Counted from the stretch's first letter, positions 17,805 through 26,580 are shown. The stretch is 64,000 nt of DNA from CAZIJH01 sp964539655 (GCA_964539655.1 CAZIJH010000001.1:1-64000), one strand, 5' to 3'. Notes: generated from the sequence alone by a model not told the origin. Program-made: numbers and translations.

Positions 17805-18501
17805 CCTCTTTTACTATTATTTTTCCGCCAAGCAATTTTTCTATCTTTTCCGTAAGTCCGCTCATGTGCGATTCCTTTTCTATCATCATTATTGCTTCGA
17901 TTGCTTTAGCTTTGTTATCTCCGCGTATCCATACGACTCCGTTCTGTCCCGTGTAGATGTCGCACTCTGTCAGCGACTTTATCGTCTGTATCATGCTCCC
18001 TGCCTTTCCGATTATTCTCGGGATCTTGCTGGGAGTTACTTTGATAAGTATTCCTCCGAAAAGTTTCTTCGCCATCATGTCCCGCATCGACGCCTGAGTC
18101 GTCTTGTTTTTCGTCACGCGAGAGATCTTGCAGAAAATTATTTCGTTCTTGTCGAAGTACCTGCTCATGTCAACCCTGTTCATGTTCGTAAAACTGTCTA
18201 TGGCTTCTGATGCTGGTAGGAAAGCCTCGTACGGAGAATTTATGTCGATCCTCCATCCGGAAACTTCGACTTCGGAAACTATTCCAATCACTCTGTCCCC
18301 GAATTCCGGAATGTATTTTCCTGAAAAAGGAATGACCGATGCCTCAAGCTCGTTGATGCGCGGGACTCCCGCTACTTCGGCAAAAATCTTCTCGTCTTCA
18401 ATGTAGACTCCCCTTCCAAGTTTCCTTCCCTTTCTTTCTGAAATGAACTCGCCCGGAAGAACTATATTATATGAGTCTTCTTTCTTGTCTTCTTTTTCCA
18501 T
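17779..18501 (-). CDS. rrp4: Exosome RNA-binding cap subunit Rrp4
   Basis: 240 residues: N-terminal domain (LPGEFISERKGRKLGRGVY), central S1 domain (GDRVIGIVSEVEVSGWRIDI) and C-terminal KH domain (VTPSKIPRIIGKAGSMIQTI). It forms the entry cap of the archaeal exosome. The C-terminus extends about 25 residues into the Rrp41 start region. Confidence 0.94.
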   Translation of the reverse strand: MEKEDKKEDSYNIVLPGEFISERKGRKLGRGVYIEDEKIFAEVAGVPRINELEASVIPFSGKYIPEFGDRVIGIVSEVEVSGWRIDINSPYEAFLPASEAIDSFTNMNRVDMSRYFDKNEIIFCKISRVTKNKTTQASMRDMMAKKLFGGILIKVTPSKIPRIIGKAGSMIQTIKSLTECDIYTGQNGVVWIRGDNKAKAIEAIMMIEKESHMSGLTEKIEKLLGGKIIVKEVGEDGKEV

Positions 18502-18526
18502 AACAAAAAACTTTGGAGTTTGGTAT

Positions 18527-19246
18527 TTAAATATTCTCGTGTTGCAAAACTTTCGACTCGTATTGTCCGTGCGTTAAGTCGGCTATTTTCTTGAACAGCT
18601 CCTCTTGGACTCCCGCGAGAATTTCTATGCTGACCTGCAGGCTTCCGTCGTTCAGCCACTGCTCGGATTTCACAGTCCCTGCGGATTTGAAAACTGAATA
18701 CACCTTGCCGCTGTACTGCGGTCCGATTTTTATCTGCAAAATCAGTTTCTCGAACTTCAGAGGGATGATCGTCTTTATTTCTTTGACAACTTTGTCGACC
18801 TGTATCTCCGCGTCAACCATAGGATCAATGTTCACTCCTACCTGGTCCATCACACCGAGGATTCTTTGTGGAGGGTGCGGCGCATTAGTCTGCGGATTGA
18901 TCGCTTTCTTGGAAATTATTGACGCGATCTGCATTTTTTTCTGGCTCACCATTTCCCTTCTCTGCTCGGTGGTAAGCTGCATCTCTCCGGTCTTGATAAT
19001 TCTCTCCGCGATTTTCAGCGGGTCGGTTGTCCCGAACGCTTTCTGCAGATCTTGCGTCGCTGACGCTTCGGATGTTCTTGCGTCTTTGTATATGACAGGA
19101 TACGCGAGAGCGTCGCTGATGCTGACCTTGTCCCCTTTTTTGAATAGCGTCGCAATATTCGGATCGACGAGTATTTCGAATTTCTGTCCGCCTATGGTCA
19201 GCCTTCCTATGATAGCTTTGTCGACGCCTATTGCCAAGTTGATCAC
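18527..19246 (-). CDS. sdo1: Ribosome maturation protein SBDS/Sdo1
   Basis: 239 residues of the Shwachman-Bodian-Diamond family, which releases aIF6 from large subunits in eukaryotes. Conserved N-domain segment GQKFEILVDPNIATLFKKG, and RREMVSQKKMQIASIISKKAINPQTN-type region (in part). Located between PsmA and Rrp4 as in most archaea. Confidence 0.94.
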   Translation of the reverse strand: MINLAIGVDKAIIGRLTIGGQKFEILVDPNIATLFKKGDKVSISDALAYPVIYKDARTSEASATQDLQKAFGTTDPLKIAERIIKTGEMQLTTEQRREMVSQKKMQIASIISKKAINPQTNAPHPPQRILGVMDQVGVNIDPMVDAEIQVDKVVKEIKTIIPLKFEKLILQIKIGPQYSGKVYSVFKSAGTVKSEQWLNDGSLQVSIEILAGVQEELFKKIADLTHGQYESKVLQHENI

Positions 19247-19298
19247 TGGTTGTTGTTTCTGTTGAATTAAACTTGCCGAATAAGAAATTTAAATTTTT

Positions 19299-20009
19299 TT
19301 ATTTGAGGAATTTCTTTATCTCTTCCTCGGAAAGCTTCTTGAACTTCTCGCCCCTTTTCAAAACTACGACGTCGATTACCATTTCTTTTCTTTCCTTCTC
19401 AGTCTTTGAAATGACGTCGACAGCAAGATCTATTGCTTCCTTCTCGGACATGTCCTTCACCCATCTCTGTTTGAGCATCTTGTTCGCGATGAGCGCTCCG
19501 CGCCCGATGGAATACGCCTGCCACTCGTAAAGCATTCCTGAAGGATCGGATTCTATGAGATGGACTCCGCTCTTGTCGGTTCCTCCGAGCAGGAATGATA
19601 CTCCGTAAGGCCTTAGGCCTGCATAAAGAGTTGATATCTGCATCTTGTCCCCGATCGAATGCGCGACGTTCCACACGTCTATCTGCTCGTCGTAAGTTAT
19701 CTTGTGAACCTGCGCCCTCACCCTCGACTGGTTCACGAGGACTCTGGCGTCCGCAAGAAGGCCCGCGCCTACGGCTCCTATGTGGTCGTCTATCTGGAAA
19801 ATCTTTTCAGCGGAAGTCGGCACCATGAGATTGATCACTGTCTTTACTGTCGCAAAAATTACTCCGTCCTTGAAAACCAGACCCAAAGAAGTCGTTCCCC
19901 TCTTGACAGCCTCTTTCGCGTATTCTACCTGGAACAGCCTTCCGTCTGGGGAGAACACTGCTATTGTTCTGTCATAACCCATGTACTCGGGCATCATTGG
20001 TTCGGCCAT
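19299..20009 (-). CDS. psmA: 20S proteasome alpha subunit
   Basis: 236 residues. The N-terminal YDRTIAVFSPDGRLFQVEYAKEAVKRG motif region is the alpha-type signature with the gate helix, and SLGLVFKDGVIFA follows. The outer-ring subunit of the proteasome that interacts with PAN-type ATPases. It heads the PsmA-SBDS-exosome run, and an ATTTAAATA TATA element lies about 60 bases upstream. Confidence 0.95.
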   Translation of the reverse strand: MAEPMMPEYMGYDRTIAVFSPDGRLFQVEYAKEAVKRGTTSLGLVFKDGVIFATVKTVINLMVPTSAEKIFQIDDHIGAVGAGLLADARVLVNQSRVRAQVHKITYDEQIDVWNVAHSIGDKMQISTLYAGLRPYGVSFLLGGTDKSGVHLIESDPSGMLYEWQAYSIGRGALIANKMLKQRWVKDMSEKEAIDLAVDVISKTEKERKEMVIDVVVLKRGEKFKKLSEEEIKKFLK

Positions 20010-20066
20010 TTTGTTTCACTCTTGGAATTTGTTTTCAAAAGAAATCTGTAAAATTAATTTGTCTTT

Positions 20067-20077
20067 GTTATTTAAAT
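20067..20077 (-). promoter_or_regulatory. TATA element upstream of psmA
   Basis: Reads ATTTAAATAAC on the minus strand, 58-68 bases before the psmA ATG. It is the only AT-rich promoter-like element in the 100-base gap after Pop5, marking a transcription boundary in the otherwise continuous minus-strand run. Confidence 0.4.
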
Positions 20078-20111
20078 CTATCTCAGATAAAGCTTTCATT
20101 TTATTTATAGT

Positions 20112-20456
20112 TTACCCGAGTCCTTTCAGCGTTCCGGAAATTTTTATTATCTTGAAAATTATTCTTGATTCGCCAAGCCTCGACACCAGTCCCAATCCCG
20201 CCAGCACTTGCATAACATTTTTGTTGTTGCACCTTATCACACCCGTCTGCTCGCTGGGATTCCAAAGATTTTTTATCAGCCACAACGACTGCCTGCTCAC
20301 TCCCTGCTCCCCGAAGAAGTCCAGGAACGTGTTCCATATCGCAGCTTCGATGTCCGAATATTCTATTTGGTCCGAGGAAATTATTTTGAATCCTATGTAT
20401 CGGTCCCTCTCGCGCAAAGTCGGCGGCAGTATCTTCAGTTTGTCTCTCTGGATCAT
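20112..20456 (-). CDS. rnp2: RNase P protein component 2 (Pop5)
   Basis: 114 residues. LPPTLRERDRYIGFKIIS is the diagnostic N-terminus of archaeal Pop5, followed by IEAAIWNTFLDFFGEQGVS, VIRCNNKNV and a C-terminal ISGTLKGL. Binds Rpp30 in RNase P, which matures tRNA 5' ends. Its start overlaps the Nudix stop by 4 bases, in one unit with Rpp30. Confidence 0.93.
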   Translation of the reverse strand: MIQRDKLKILPPTLRERDRYIGFKIISSDQIEYSDIEAAIWNTFLDFFGEQGVSRQSLWLIKNLWNPSEQTGVIRCNNKNVMQVLAGLGLVSRLGESRIIFKIIKISGTLKGLG

Positions 20457-20881
20457 CTTATCATCTTCCTTTCCTTTATCATGTCGATTTGCGAAAATCC
20501 TATTTTTGGAAGTTTCTTGAAAAACCTGATGTCTCTTCCGAATTTGTCCCCGCGCAGTTTTCCGCCAGTCGGTCTGCAGAGAAAAACGAGGGAAATTGGA
20601 TGCCCGAAAGTTTTTTCAATCGGGTACTCGAACACGCCGATGAATTTCACAATTTTTACGTTTAATCCGGTTTCTTCTTCCGCCTTTCTCATTACCGCAT
20701 GCTTGACGCTTTCCCCGAAAAGAATGTTTCCGCCGGGCAGGTTCCATTGTCCCGCCCCGTAAGTGTTCTCTCTCTTCGCCAAGACAATTCCGCGCCCGTC
20801 TTTTATCACGAGGTCCACGACTATTCTCGGAACTTTGCTGAAAATTCTTTTCCATTCTTTTGTTGGTAATCTTTTTTTCAT
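20453..20881 (-). CDS. Nudix hydrolase, GDP-mannose hydrolase-like, altered Nudix box
   Basis: 142 residues from ATG 20881 (MKKRLPTKEWKRIFSKVPRI). I chose this start because it overlaps the Rpp30 stop by 4 bases and earlier codons lie inside Rpp30. The box reads GGNILFGESVKHAVMRKAEEETGL in two pieces: the RE of the canonical GX5EX7REUXEEXGU is RK, so one metal-coordinating glutamate is replaced by lysine. The N-terminal VPRIVVDLVIKDGRGIVLAKR and GQWNLPGG resemble GDP-mannose mannosyl hydrolases, whose box is also altered. Substrate unknown. It lies between two RNase P genes with overlaps on both sides. Confidence 0.8.
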   Translation of the reverse strand: MKKRLPTKEWKRIFSKVPRIVVDLVIKDGRGIVLAKRENTYGAGQWNLPGGNILFGESVKHAVMRKAEEETGLNVKIVKFIGVFEYPIEKTFGHPISLVFLCRPTGGKLRGDKFGRDIRFFKKLPKIGFSQIDMIKERKMIR

Positions 20882-21606
20882 TTTTTCCCACTCTCGATAA
20901 TTTTCACTCCGGGCATGACCCATTTCTCATTTTTCCTTTCTTCCGACTTCTCTAAAATTTTTTCGGGAATTTTCGACAGCGAATTTTCAGCGTCGTTCAA
21001 ATCCAGCCCAAATTGTGTCGAAAAAGAAATCATTATTTTTGGGTCGCGCAGCTCCCAATGAGAAATCGCGCCCGAACAGATTATAAGCGGAGCTTTCAGT
21101 TTTTTTGCAAGCCTGATATTTTTTTCAATATTGGATAACACCTTGCTTCTCGTTTTCTTGCTCGCAATTAAAATTTGCCTGAAATTTATTTCTATTGCAA
21201 CATTATTTTTCGCTGCAGCTTTCAGCAACACATGATTAAGTCCAGAATCGTTTCTATTTTCTTCGGGATGAGTCAATATGTCGACTTCAGGAGTCTCGCA
21301 TGCGATTCTGTTCAGTTCCAAGTCCCCGCCGTTGACGAGCAGCACGTCGAATCTTTTTCTTTTTTCAACCAGCCTGTTGAGTTCCTTTGGATTTCTTGCC
21401 TCGAATCCCAGGCAAATTTTAATCCCGATTTTCTTTTCGACCTTGTCGATCTCGCCTTTCAATTTTTTGATCTGGTCGTCGTTTTCGAAATATTCCGAGA
21501 AACATATTCCAGCATAGCCGAGTTCTTTTGCAGTCGAAGCGATTTGCTCGAGGCTGCTTTCTCCCGATGAGAATGCGGAATGCAGATGCAGGTCGTAAAA
21601 CGGCAT
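20878..21606 (-). CDS. rnp3: RNase P protein component 3 (Rpp30)
   Basis: 242-residue TIM-barrel (PHP-like) protein. MPFYDLHLHSAFSSGESSLEQ is the family N-terminus, and CGGD-like LLVNGGDLELNRIACE plus VDILTHPEENR are internal conserved blocks. I chose ATG 21606 because the longer frame upstream runs antiparallel through eL15 codons and does not match the family. Partner of Pop5. 20 bases after eL15. Confidence 0.93.
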   Translation of the reverse strand: MPFYDLHLHSAFSSGESSLEQIASTAKELGYAGICFSEYFENDDQIKKLKGEIDKVEKKIGIKICLGFEARNPKELNRLVEKRKRFDVLLVNGGDLELNRIACETPEVDILTHPEENRNDSGLNHVLLKAAAKNNVAIEINFRQILIASKKTRSKVLSNIEKNIRLAKKLKAPLIICSGAISHWELRDPKIMISFSTQFGLDLNDAENSLSKIPEKILEKSEERKNEKWVMPGVKIIESGKK

Positions 21607-21626
21607 AATTAGATTTAGTATTCGGC

Positions 21627-22154
21627 TTACTTTAATCCTCTGGCTTTCTTTCCGGCAGAAGTCAGTCCGCGGAAAACTCGAGTCCTGTTGGCACGCGACG
21701 CGATCCATTTTGTCTGAGGACTGTTTTTTATTTCCGATGCGCTGGGATCGAGCAAAATTACTTCGAACCATTTGTGAACTCCGTCCTCCCCGACCTGATA
21801 GGAATTCAAAACTTCCATGTTCGGAAATCTTCTCTGCGCCTTTTCCTCCGCGATCCATTGCAAGGATTTTCCGTGCGTAAAATGAACAAGACCAGCTTTC
21901 CTCGGCTTCCTTCCCCTTCTTCCGTACGCCTCTCTCCTTCTTCCTCCCATCCCGACTTTAACGCGGGCGACAACGTATCCCTTCTTCGCCTTGTATCCGA
22001 TGGCTCTCGCCCTGTCGATTCTTGTCGGGTGCTCTATCCTCGTGACGGTCTCCTCCCTTCTCCAGTCTATCATCCTGGATTTCAGGATTCCGCCGAGCTT
22101 TTCCTTCGGCTTCTTCCAAAGCAGGCCGACGGACTTGTAGAACGACTTTGTCAT
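21627..22154 (-). CDS. rpl15e: 50S ribosomal protein eL15
   Basis: 175 residues, very basic. RIEHPTRIDRARAIGYKAKKG, GYVVARVKVGMGGRRR and KWFEVILLDP are eL15 signatures. First gene of the eL15-Rpp30-Nudix-Pop5 unit; a TATA box about 25 bases upstream implies a nearly leaderless mRNA. Confidence 0.95.
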   Translation of the reverse strand: MTKSFYKSVGLLWKKPKEKLGGILKSRMIDWRREETVTRIEHPTRIDRARAIGYKAKKGYVVARVKVGMGGRRREAYGRRGRKPRKAGLVHFTHGKSLQWIAEEKAQRRFPNMEVLNSYQVGEDGVHKWFEVILLDPSASEIKNSPQTKWIASRANRTRVFRGLTSAGKKARGLK

Positions 22155-22174
22155 ACTCTCACTTTGCGATAAAA

Positions 22175-22184
22175 GTTTATATAT
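22175..22184 (-). promoter_or_regulatory. TATA box of eL15
   Basis: ATATATAAAC on the minus strand, centred about 26 bases before the eL15 ATG at 22154. This spacing puts transcription start at or next to the start codon. Confidence 0.5.
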
Positions 22185-22230
22185 GTTCTATTTATTATGC
22201 TTTTAATTTACTATTCTGTTATTGTTATTT

Positions 22231-23256
22231 ATGGGCGTCAACATTTCTGATCTGGTTTCCGGAAAAGAAATAGAATTCTCGGACCTCGCTGGGAAGAAGA
22301 TCGCGATCGACGCGTTCAACACACTTTTCCAATTCGTCTCGATTATCCGCGACAGATTTACTGGAGAGCCGCTGAGGGATTCGAAGGGAAGGATCACCTC
22401 GCATCTCTCGGGTATATTATACAGGTTTTCCAACATGCTCGAGGCCGGGATAAAGCCGGTCATGGTTTTCGACGGCACTCCTCCTTATTTCAAGAAGCGC
22501 ACGATAGAGGAGAGGCAGACCGCGAAAGAGATCGCTGAGAAAAAATGGAAGGAGGCGGTCGAGAAGGGGGAGGACGCGATGAGATACGCGCAGGCATCTT
22601 CTAGGCTGACGGGCGAGATGCTCGACAATGCTAAGGAACTTTTGGAATACATGGGGATTCCGTGGTATCAGGCTCCGGGCGAAGGAGAGGCTGCATGTTC
22701 CGTGATGTGCAAGCGCGGCGACGTCGATTACGCTGGTAGCCAGGATTTCGATCTGCTTCTTTTCGGAGCTCCGAGGTTCGTGAAAAATCTGTCCGTCTCG
22801 GGAAAAAGAAAAGTTCCGAAAAAGGAAGTATACATCGATGTGAAACCTCAGGTTATCGAATTGGACGACGTGTTGAAATCTCTTGGCGTCACCCACGAGC
22901 AGCTCGTCATCATCGGACTTTTGATCGGGACGGATTTCAATTACGGGGTGAAGGGAGTCGGCCCGAAGACCGCGGTGAAATTGGTGAAGGAAAACAAGAC
23001 TCTCGAAAAAGTTCTCGAGAAAGTAAAATGGACGGACGATGTCGAGCCGAAGGAGCTCATGGATTTTTTCCTGAACCAGAAACTTGAAGAGAAGCCGAAA
23101 TTCGTGTGGAAGGAGCCCGATGGGAAAAAAATTATGAAGTTCATGGTGGACGAGCACAGCTTTTCCCAGGAAAGGATTCAGAAGGCCGTCGAAAAATTGC
23201 AGTCGTCTTATTCGAAGGTCTCGCAGTCCAGTCTGGGAAGCTGGTTAAAGAAATAA
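22231..23256 (+). CDS. fen: Flap endonuclease 1
   Basis: 341-residue 5' structure-specific nuclease for Okazaki fragment maturation. Start ATG 22231 gives MGVNISDLVSGKEIEFSDLAGKKIAIDAFN (in part). The N and I nuclease regions carry the acidic residues (FDGTPPYFKK, GEGEAACSVM, SQDFDLLLFG), with a helix-hairpin-helix at GTDFNYGVKGVGPKTAVKLV. The C-terminal QSSLGSWLKK is a PCNA-interacting motif. Complete and of normal length. Confidence 0.96.
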   Translation: MGVNISDLVSGKEIEFSDLAGKKIAIDAFNTLFQFVSIIRDRFTGEPLRDSKGRITSHLSGILYRFSNMLEAGIKPVMVFDGTPPYFKKRTIEERQTAKEIAEKKWKEAVEKGEDAMRYAQASSRLTGEMLDNAKELLEYMGIPWYQAPGEGEAACSVMCKRGDVDYAGSQDFDLLLFGAPRFVKNLSVSGKRKVPKKEVYIDVKPQVIELDDVLKSLGVTHEQLVIIGLLIGTDFNYGVKGVGPKTAVKLVKENKTLEKVLEKVKWTDDVEPKELMDFFLNQKLEEKPKFVWKEPDGKKIMKFMVDEHSFSQERIQKAVEKLQSSYSKVSQSSLGSWLKK

Positions 23257-23278
23257 ATCTAGGAGAACAATTGATTTT

Positions 23279-24781
23279 ATGGATGTAGAAAAACTTTCCG
23301 AGTTCGTCAGGAAGAAGGGAATATTTTTTCCGTCCGCTGAAATTTACGGCGGGTTTACTGGGTTCTACGATTACGGGAGCAACGGGACTTTGATAAAAAG
23401 GAAATTTGAAAATCTCTGGAGAAAATATTTTTTGGGCCTGAACGGAAATTTTTTCGAGATAGAGACGTCCGATGTGATGCCTGAAAATGTTTTCCTGGCG
23501 AGCGGGCACATACAGAATTTTGTAGACCCGGTCGCGAAGTGCAAGAACTGCGGCACTCATCATCGCGCCGACCAGATTCTCGAGGATTTTCTCAAGGAAA
23601 ATTTTGAGGGAATGACTCCTGAAAAGCTCACGGAACTTATAAGAAAAAATAAAGTGAAATGCCCTAAGTGCAAAGGCGAGCTTGGAGACGTTTCGATTTT
23701 GAATATGATGTTTCAGGTCGGGATAGGAGCGGACAAGAACATACAGGGTTATCTCAGGCCAGAGACCGCACAAGGCGCATACATAAATTTCTCGCGCCAC
23801 TTCAACATTCTGCGCAACAAGCTGCCGTTGGGTCTTGCGATAATCGGAAAGGCATTCAGGAATGAAATTTCTCCGAGAAACCTTACGACAAGGATGAGGG
23901 AATTCACGCAGGCTGAGCTGCAGATATTTTTCGACCCGCAGAAAATCGAGGAGCACGAGAGATGGAACGAGGTGAAGAACTACAAGCTGGTTCTTTTCCC
24001 GGTAGCGAACAGAGGCAAAAAGCCGATAGAAATTTCCTGCGAAAATGCAGTGAAAGAATTAAATCTTCCAAAATTTTATGTTTGGCATCTCGCGAAAGTA
24101 CAGCAGTTTTATTTCGACGTGTTGAAAATCAGAAAGGAAAATTTCAGGTTCAAGGAATTATCAGCAGAAGAGAGGGCGTTCTACAACAAGATCCATTGGG
24201 ACATAGAAATTAATTTGGAAAGTCTTGGCGGATTCAAGGAAGTTGGTGGCGTACATTATAGGACGGACCACGATCTCAGCGGGCATGCTAGAGTTTCCGG
24301 ACAGAACCAGGAAGTGTTTTTCGACAACAGGAAATTCGTTCCGCATGTTTTGGAACTTTCGTTCGGTGTTGACAGGAATGTTTACGCGCTTATAGAACTC
24401 GGGTATTGCGAGGACAAGGACAGGACGGTTCTCAGCATACCTTCGTCGCTTGCTCCTTTCCAGATCGCGATATTTCCGCTCATGAACAAGCCCGCCGTGA
24501 CAAAAATTGCAAATCAGATTTTTGAAATTTTGAAAAACGAGTTCGCAGTGGTTTACGACGACTCGGGAAGCATCGGTAAAAGATATTATCGCGAGGACGA
24601 GCGCGGGACAAATTACTGCATAACGGTTGACTTTGATTCTGCGAAGAGCAAAGACGTAACAGTCCGTGATAGGTATTCTACAAAACAGATTCGCGTGAAG
24701 ATTGATGATTTGTATTTCGTGATGAAAAGTTTGATAGAAGGAAAAGAAAAATTCGAGAAAGCCGGAAAGCTTGTAAAATGA
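23279..24781 (+). CDS. glyS: Glycyl-tRNA synthetase (eukaryote/archaeal type)
   Basis: 500 residues, class II. GGFTGFYDYGSNG, two CxxC pairs (CKNCGTHH and CPKCKG), RPETAQGAYINF (motif 1 region), FRNEISPRN (motif 2), SFGVDRNVYAL (motif 3), and a C-terminal anticodon-binding domain (FQIAIFPLMNKPAV). Somewhat shorter than typical archaeal enzymes (about 560-580), mostly through shorter insertions. Its stop overlaps the next gene by 4 bases. Confidence 0.95.
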   Translation: MDVEKLSEFVRKKGIFFPSAEIYGGFTGFYDYGSNGTLIKRKFENLWRKYFLGLNGNFFEIETSDVMPENVFLASGHIQNFVDPVAKCKNCGTHHRADQILEDFLKENFEGMTPEKLTELIRKNKVKCPKCKGELGDVSILNMMFQVGIGADKNIQGYLRPETAQGAYINFSRHFNILRNKLPLGLAIIGKAFRNEISPRNLTTRMREFTQAELQIFFDPQKIEEHERWNEVKNYKLVLFPVANRGKKPIEISCENAVKELNLPKFYVWHLAKVQQFYFDVLKIRKENFRFKELSAEERAFYNKIHWDIEINLESLGGFKEVGGVHYRTDHDLSGHARVSGQNQEVFFDNRKFVPHVLELSFGVDRNVYALIELGYCEDKDRTVLSIPSSLAPFQIAIFPLMNKPAVTKIANQIFEILKNEFAVVYDDSGSIGKRYYREDERGTNYCITVDFDSAKSKDVTVRDRYSTKQIRVKIDDLYFVMKSLIEGKEKFEKAGKLVK

Positions 24782-25281
24782 GCGACAAGAAATCACATTA
24801 CATTTGCATAACTGGAATAATTCGCAAAGACGGAAAATTTCTCATAGTGCGAAGATCCATGAACGAAAAAAACTTTCCGGGCAAATGGGAGCCCCCTGGT
24901 GGGAAGATGACGGTCGACGATTACGCGAATTTGCCGAGTTCAAATAAAAATTTTGATCAATGGTACAACGTTTTGTCAAAAGCCCTCACTCGGGAAATAA
25001 GGGAAGAGACTAATCTTGAAGTGAGCAATATAAAATTTCTGACAGATCTTGTTTTTATCAGGACGGACGGGATACCCACGTTGGTTGTCAGCATGTATTG
25101 CGATTACAAATCTGGAGAAATCAAACTGCCGCCCGAGCTTACAGAGTTCGCATGGATAACTGCTGAAGAGGCAAAGAATTACGATCTTATCGATGGCATC
25201 AGGGAGGAGATAGAAACAGTCGATTCTATTCTGAAAGGAACACCTCTTCCTAAAAATATTGTAACAGAAAGTTTTATTTGA
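24778..25281 (+). CDS. Nudix hydrolase with insertion before the box helix
   Basis: 167 residues. The core is FLIVRRSMNEKNFPGKWEPPGGKM, then an insertion of about 25 residues (VDDYANLPSSNKNFDQWYNV), then SKALTREIREETNLEV, which holds the catalytic REIREE. The gap between GG and REXXEE is therefore longer than in the usual 23-residue box. Substrate unknown. Coupled to GlyRS by an ATGA overlap. Confidence 0.8.
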   Translation: MSDKKSHYICITGIIRKDGKFLIVRRSMNEKNFPGKWEPPGGKMTVDDYANLPSSNKNFDQWYNVLSKALTREIREETNLEVSNIKFLTDLVFIRTDGIPTLVVSMYCDYKSGEIKLPPELTEFAWITAEEAKNYDLIDGIREEIETVDSILKGTPLPKNIVTESFI

Positions 25282-25282
25282 T

Positions 25283-25627
25283 TTACCTGAAAACTTTTGC
25301 GAAATTCGGAGTGATTACCAAGAAGTCCTCGTCGACTCCGACTATGTCGCCGTTCATCGCTACCACGGTCTTCTTCAATTTGTCGACCGCCCTCTTCAGT
25401 TCGGCGACGTTCTTTGCGCGGAGTTCCTTTATTTTCAAAAAGACGATGTTCCCGTCCCTGACGAGCTGCTGAACGCGGTCTGAATCCACGTAATCCCTGA
25501 GCGTCTCTATCTTGACGTTTATCTTTTCTTCTTTCACGAGGCCCGCTTCGTCGATTTCTATGAAATCGCTTTCCGGGTTGTCTTCTTCCTTAGGATTCTG
25601 TTTGCCTGTTAATTTTTCAAAAACCAT
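25283..25627 (-). CDS. sepF: Archaeal SepF (FtsZ membrane anchor)
   Basis: 114 residues. The C-terminal domain INVKIETLRDYVDSDRVQQLV, then GNIVFLKIKELRAKN, ELKRAVDKLKKTV and NGDIVGVDEDFLVITPNFAKVFR, matches SepF (formerly DUF552). In archaea it tethers FtsZ to the membrane through an N-terminal amphipathic helix. Here the N-terminus MVFEKLTGKQ could play that role, though it is short. Implies FtsZ-based division. Convergent with the Nudix gene. Confidence 0.88.
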   Translation of the reverse strand: MVFEKLTGKQNPKEEDNPESDFIEIDEAGLVKEEKINVKIETLRDYVDSDRVQQLVRDGNIVFLKIKELRAKNVAELKRAVDKLKKTVVAMNGDIVGVDEDFLVITPNFAKVFR

Positions 25628-25683
25628 TCGACCACGTTTTTTGTAAACTGATAAAATAATTACTGGCTTGCAAATTTAAATAG

Positions 25684-25959
25684 TTACTTCAGATCTCGTC
25701 TCGCCTGCTCCAGCATAGACACGGCGTTCCATATCTGCGTTCTCGTGTAAAGCGGCATGTTCGGGTCGTTCGTTATCTCGTCGAGATTGTGGATCGCGGT
25801 CGAAATTTTCAATTCCTTCGTCTCCTTCTCGTCCGCCAAGACTATTTTGGAGTCTTCCGCGGCCTTCCTGATGTTTTTCGGGACGGTCCTGTCGTTTATA
25901 ATCTGCTCCAGCAATCCGATAATCTGCGTAATTTCTACCATAAGCATCACATCAATCAC
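25684..25959 (-). CDS. UPF0147 family protein
   Basis: 91 residues, all helical: IIGLLEQIINDRTVPKNIRKAAEDS, and TAIHNLDEITNDPNMPLYTRTQIWNAVSMLE in pieces, match UPF0147 (COG1698), a small conserved archaeal protein of unknown function. Start overlaps the prefoldin stop by 4 bases; an internal ATG at 25941 (MVEITQ) is an alternative start. Confidence 0.88.
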   Translation of the reverse strand: MIDVMLMVEITQIIGLLEQIINDRTVPKNIRKAAEDSKIVLADEKETKELKISTAIHNLDEITNDPNMPLYTRTQIWNAVSMLEQARRDLK

Positions 25960-26300
25960 TCTTTGATTACCTCTTTTAGTTTCTCTTGTAGTTCGTTCAA
26001 TTTATTTTTTATTTTTTCTTCCGTGTTTTCCATGCTTCTGAGCCTTATGCCGACGGCTTCCTTCGTTTCTCCCAGGTCTTTTTTCAAGTCCGCGACGGGC
26101 TTGCTTATCATCACTCCGCCGATGATCTTGTACGCCTTCTCCTCTTTCGTGCCGTTAAGCTCCTCGAGCGCGCGGTCGATCTCGATTTCCTGGACCTTCA
26201 TGCTCTCCTTCTGCATCATCAAAGATTGCATCTGCTGCTGGGAGATCTGGAATTCCATTATCATCTTCTTCGTTTCTTCGTCGAATTCTTTTGCTGGCAT
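25956..26300 (-). CDS. pfdB: Prefoldin beta subunit
   Basis: 114 residues with two long coiled-coil helices (EETKKMIMEFQISQQQMQSL and the C-terminal SMENTEEKIKNKLNELQEK) around a beta hairpin (AYKIIGGVMISKP). It transfers unfolded proteins to the thermosome (1499-3165). In operon with Pcc1 and UPF0147. Confidence 0.93.
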   Translation of the reverse strand: MPAKEFDEETKKMIMEFQISQQQMQSLMMQKESMKVQEIEIDRALEELNGTKEEKAYKIIGGVMISKPVADLKKDLGETKEAVGIRLRSMENTEEKIKNKLNELQEKLKEVIKE

Positions 26301-26307
26301 TTTAAAA

Positions 26308-26532
26308 TCACTCGGTCCTGTCCGCTTCTATAAGCATATTGACCAAAGAGATATAAGTGTTTACTATTCCTTTCAAGTGTGTAATCTTCTCGCTTTTTAT
26401 TTTTACCGTCAGCAATCCTTTTTTGGTCTCTATCTCAGTCGTGGAATACTTGTCGTTTTTTATGTCGGGCTCCAGGCTCTTCCTTATCGTCTCCGGATTT
26501 TCGCACTCGAAACTCAGGTTCGCTTCGAACAT
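26308..26532 (-). CDS. pcc1: KEOPS subunit Pcc1
   Basis: 74 residues: FEANLSFECENPETIRKSLEPD, LTVKIKSEKITHLKGIVNTYISLVNM in pieces. Dimerisation subunit of the KEOPS complex that makes t6A37 in ANN-decoding tRNAs. Conserved position next to RpoP and prefoldin. Confidence 0.9.
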   Translation of the reverse strand: MFEANLSFECENPETIRKSLEPDIKNDKYSTTEIETKKGLLTVKIKSEKITHLKGIVNTYISLVNMLIEADRTE

Positions 26533-26580
26533 TATGAGAAGTTGAATTTCGCGAAATTTAAAAGAAACAGTTTGTTCGGC

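Noticed and set aside
20878..21858. Longer 326-residue version of Rpp30
   Set aside because: The extra 84 N-terminal residues are out-of-frame eL15 sequence. The family begins at MPFYDLHLHS.
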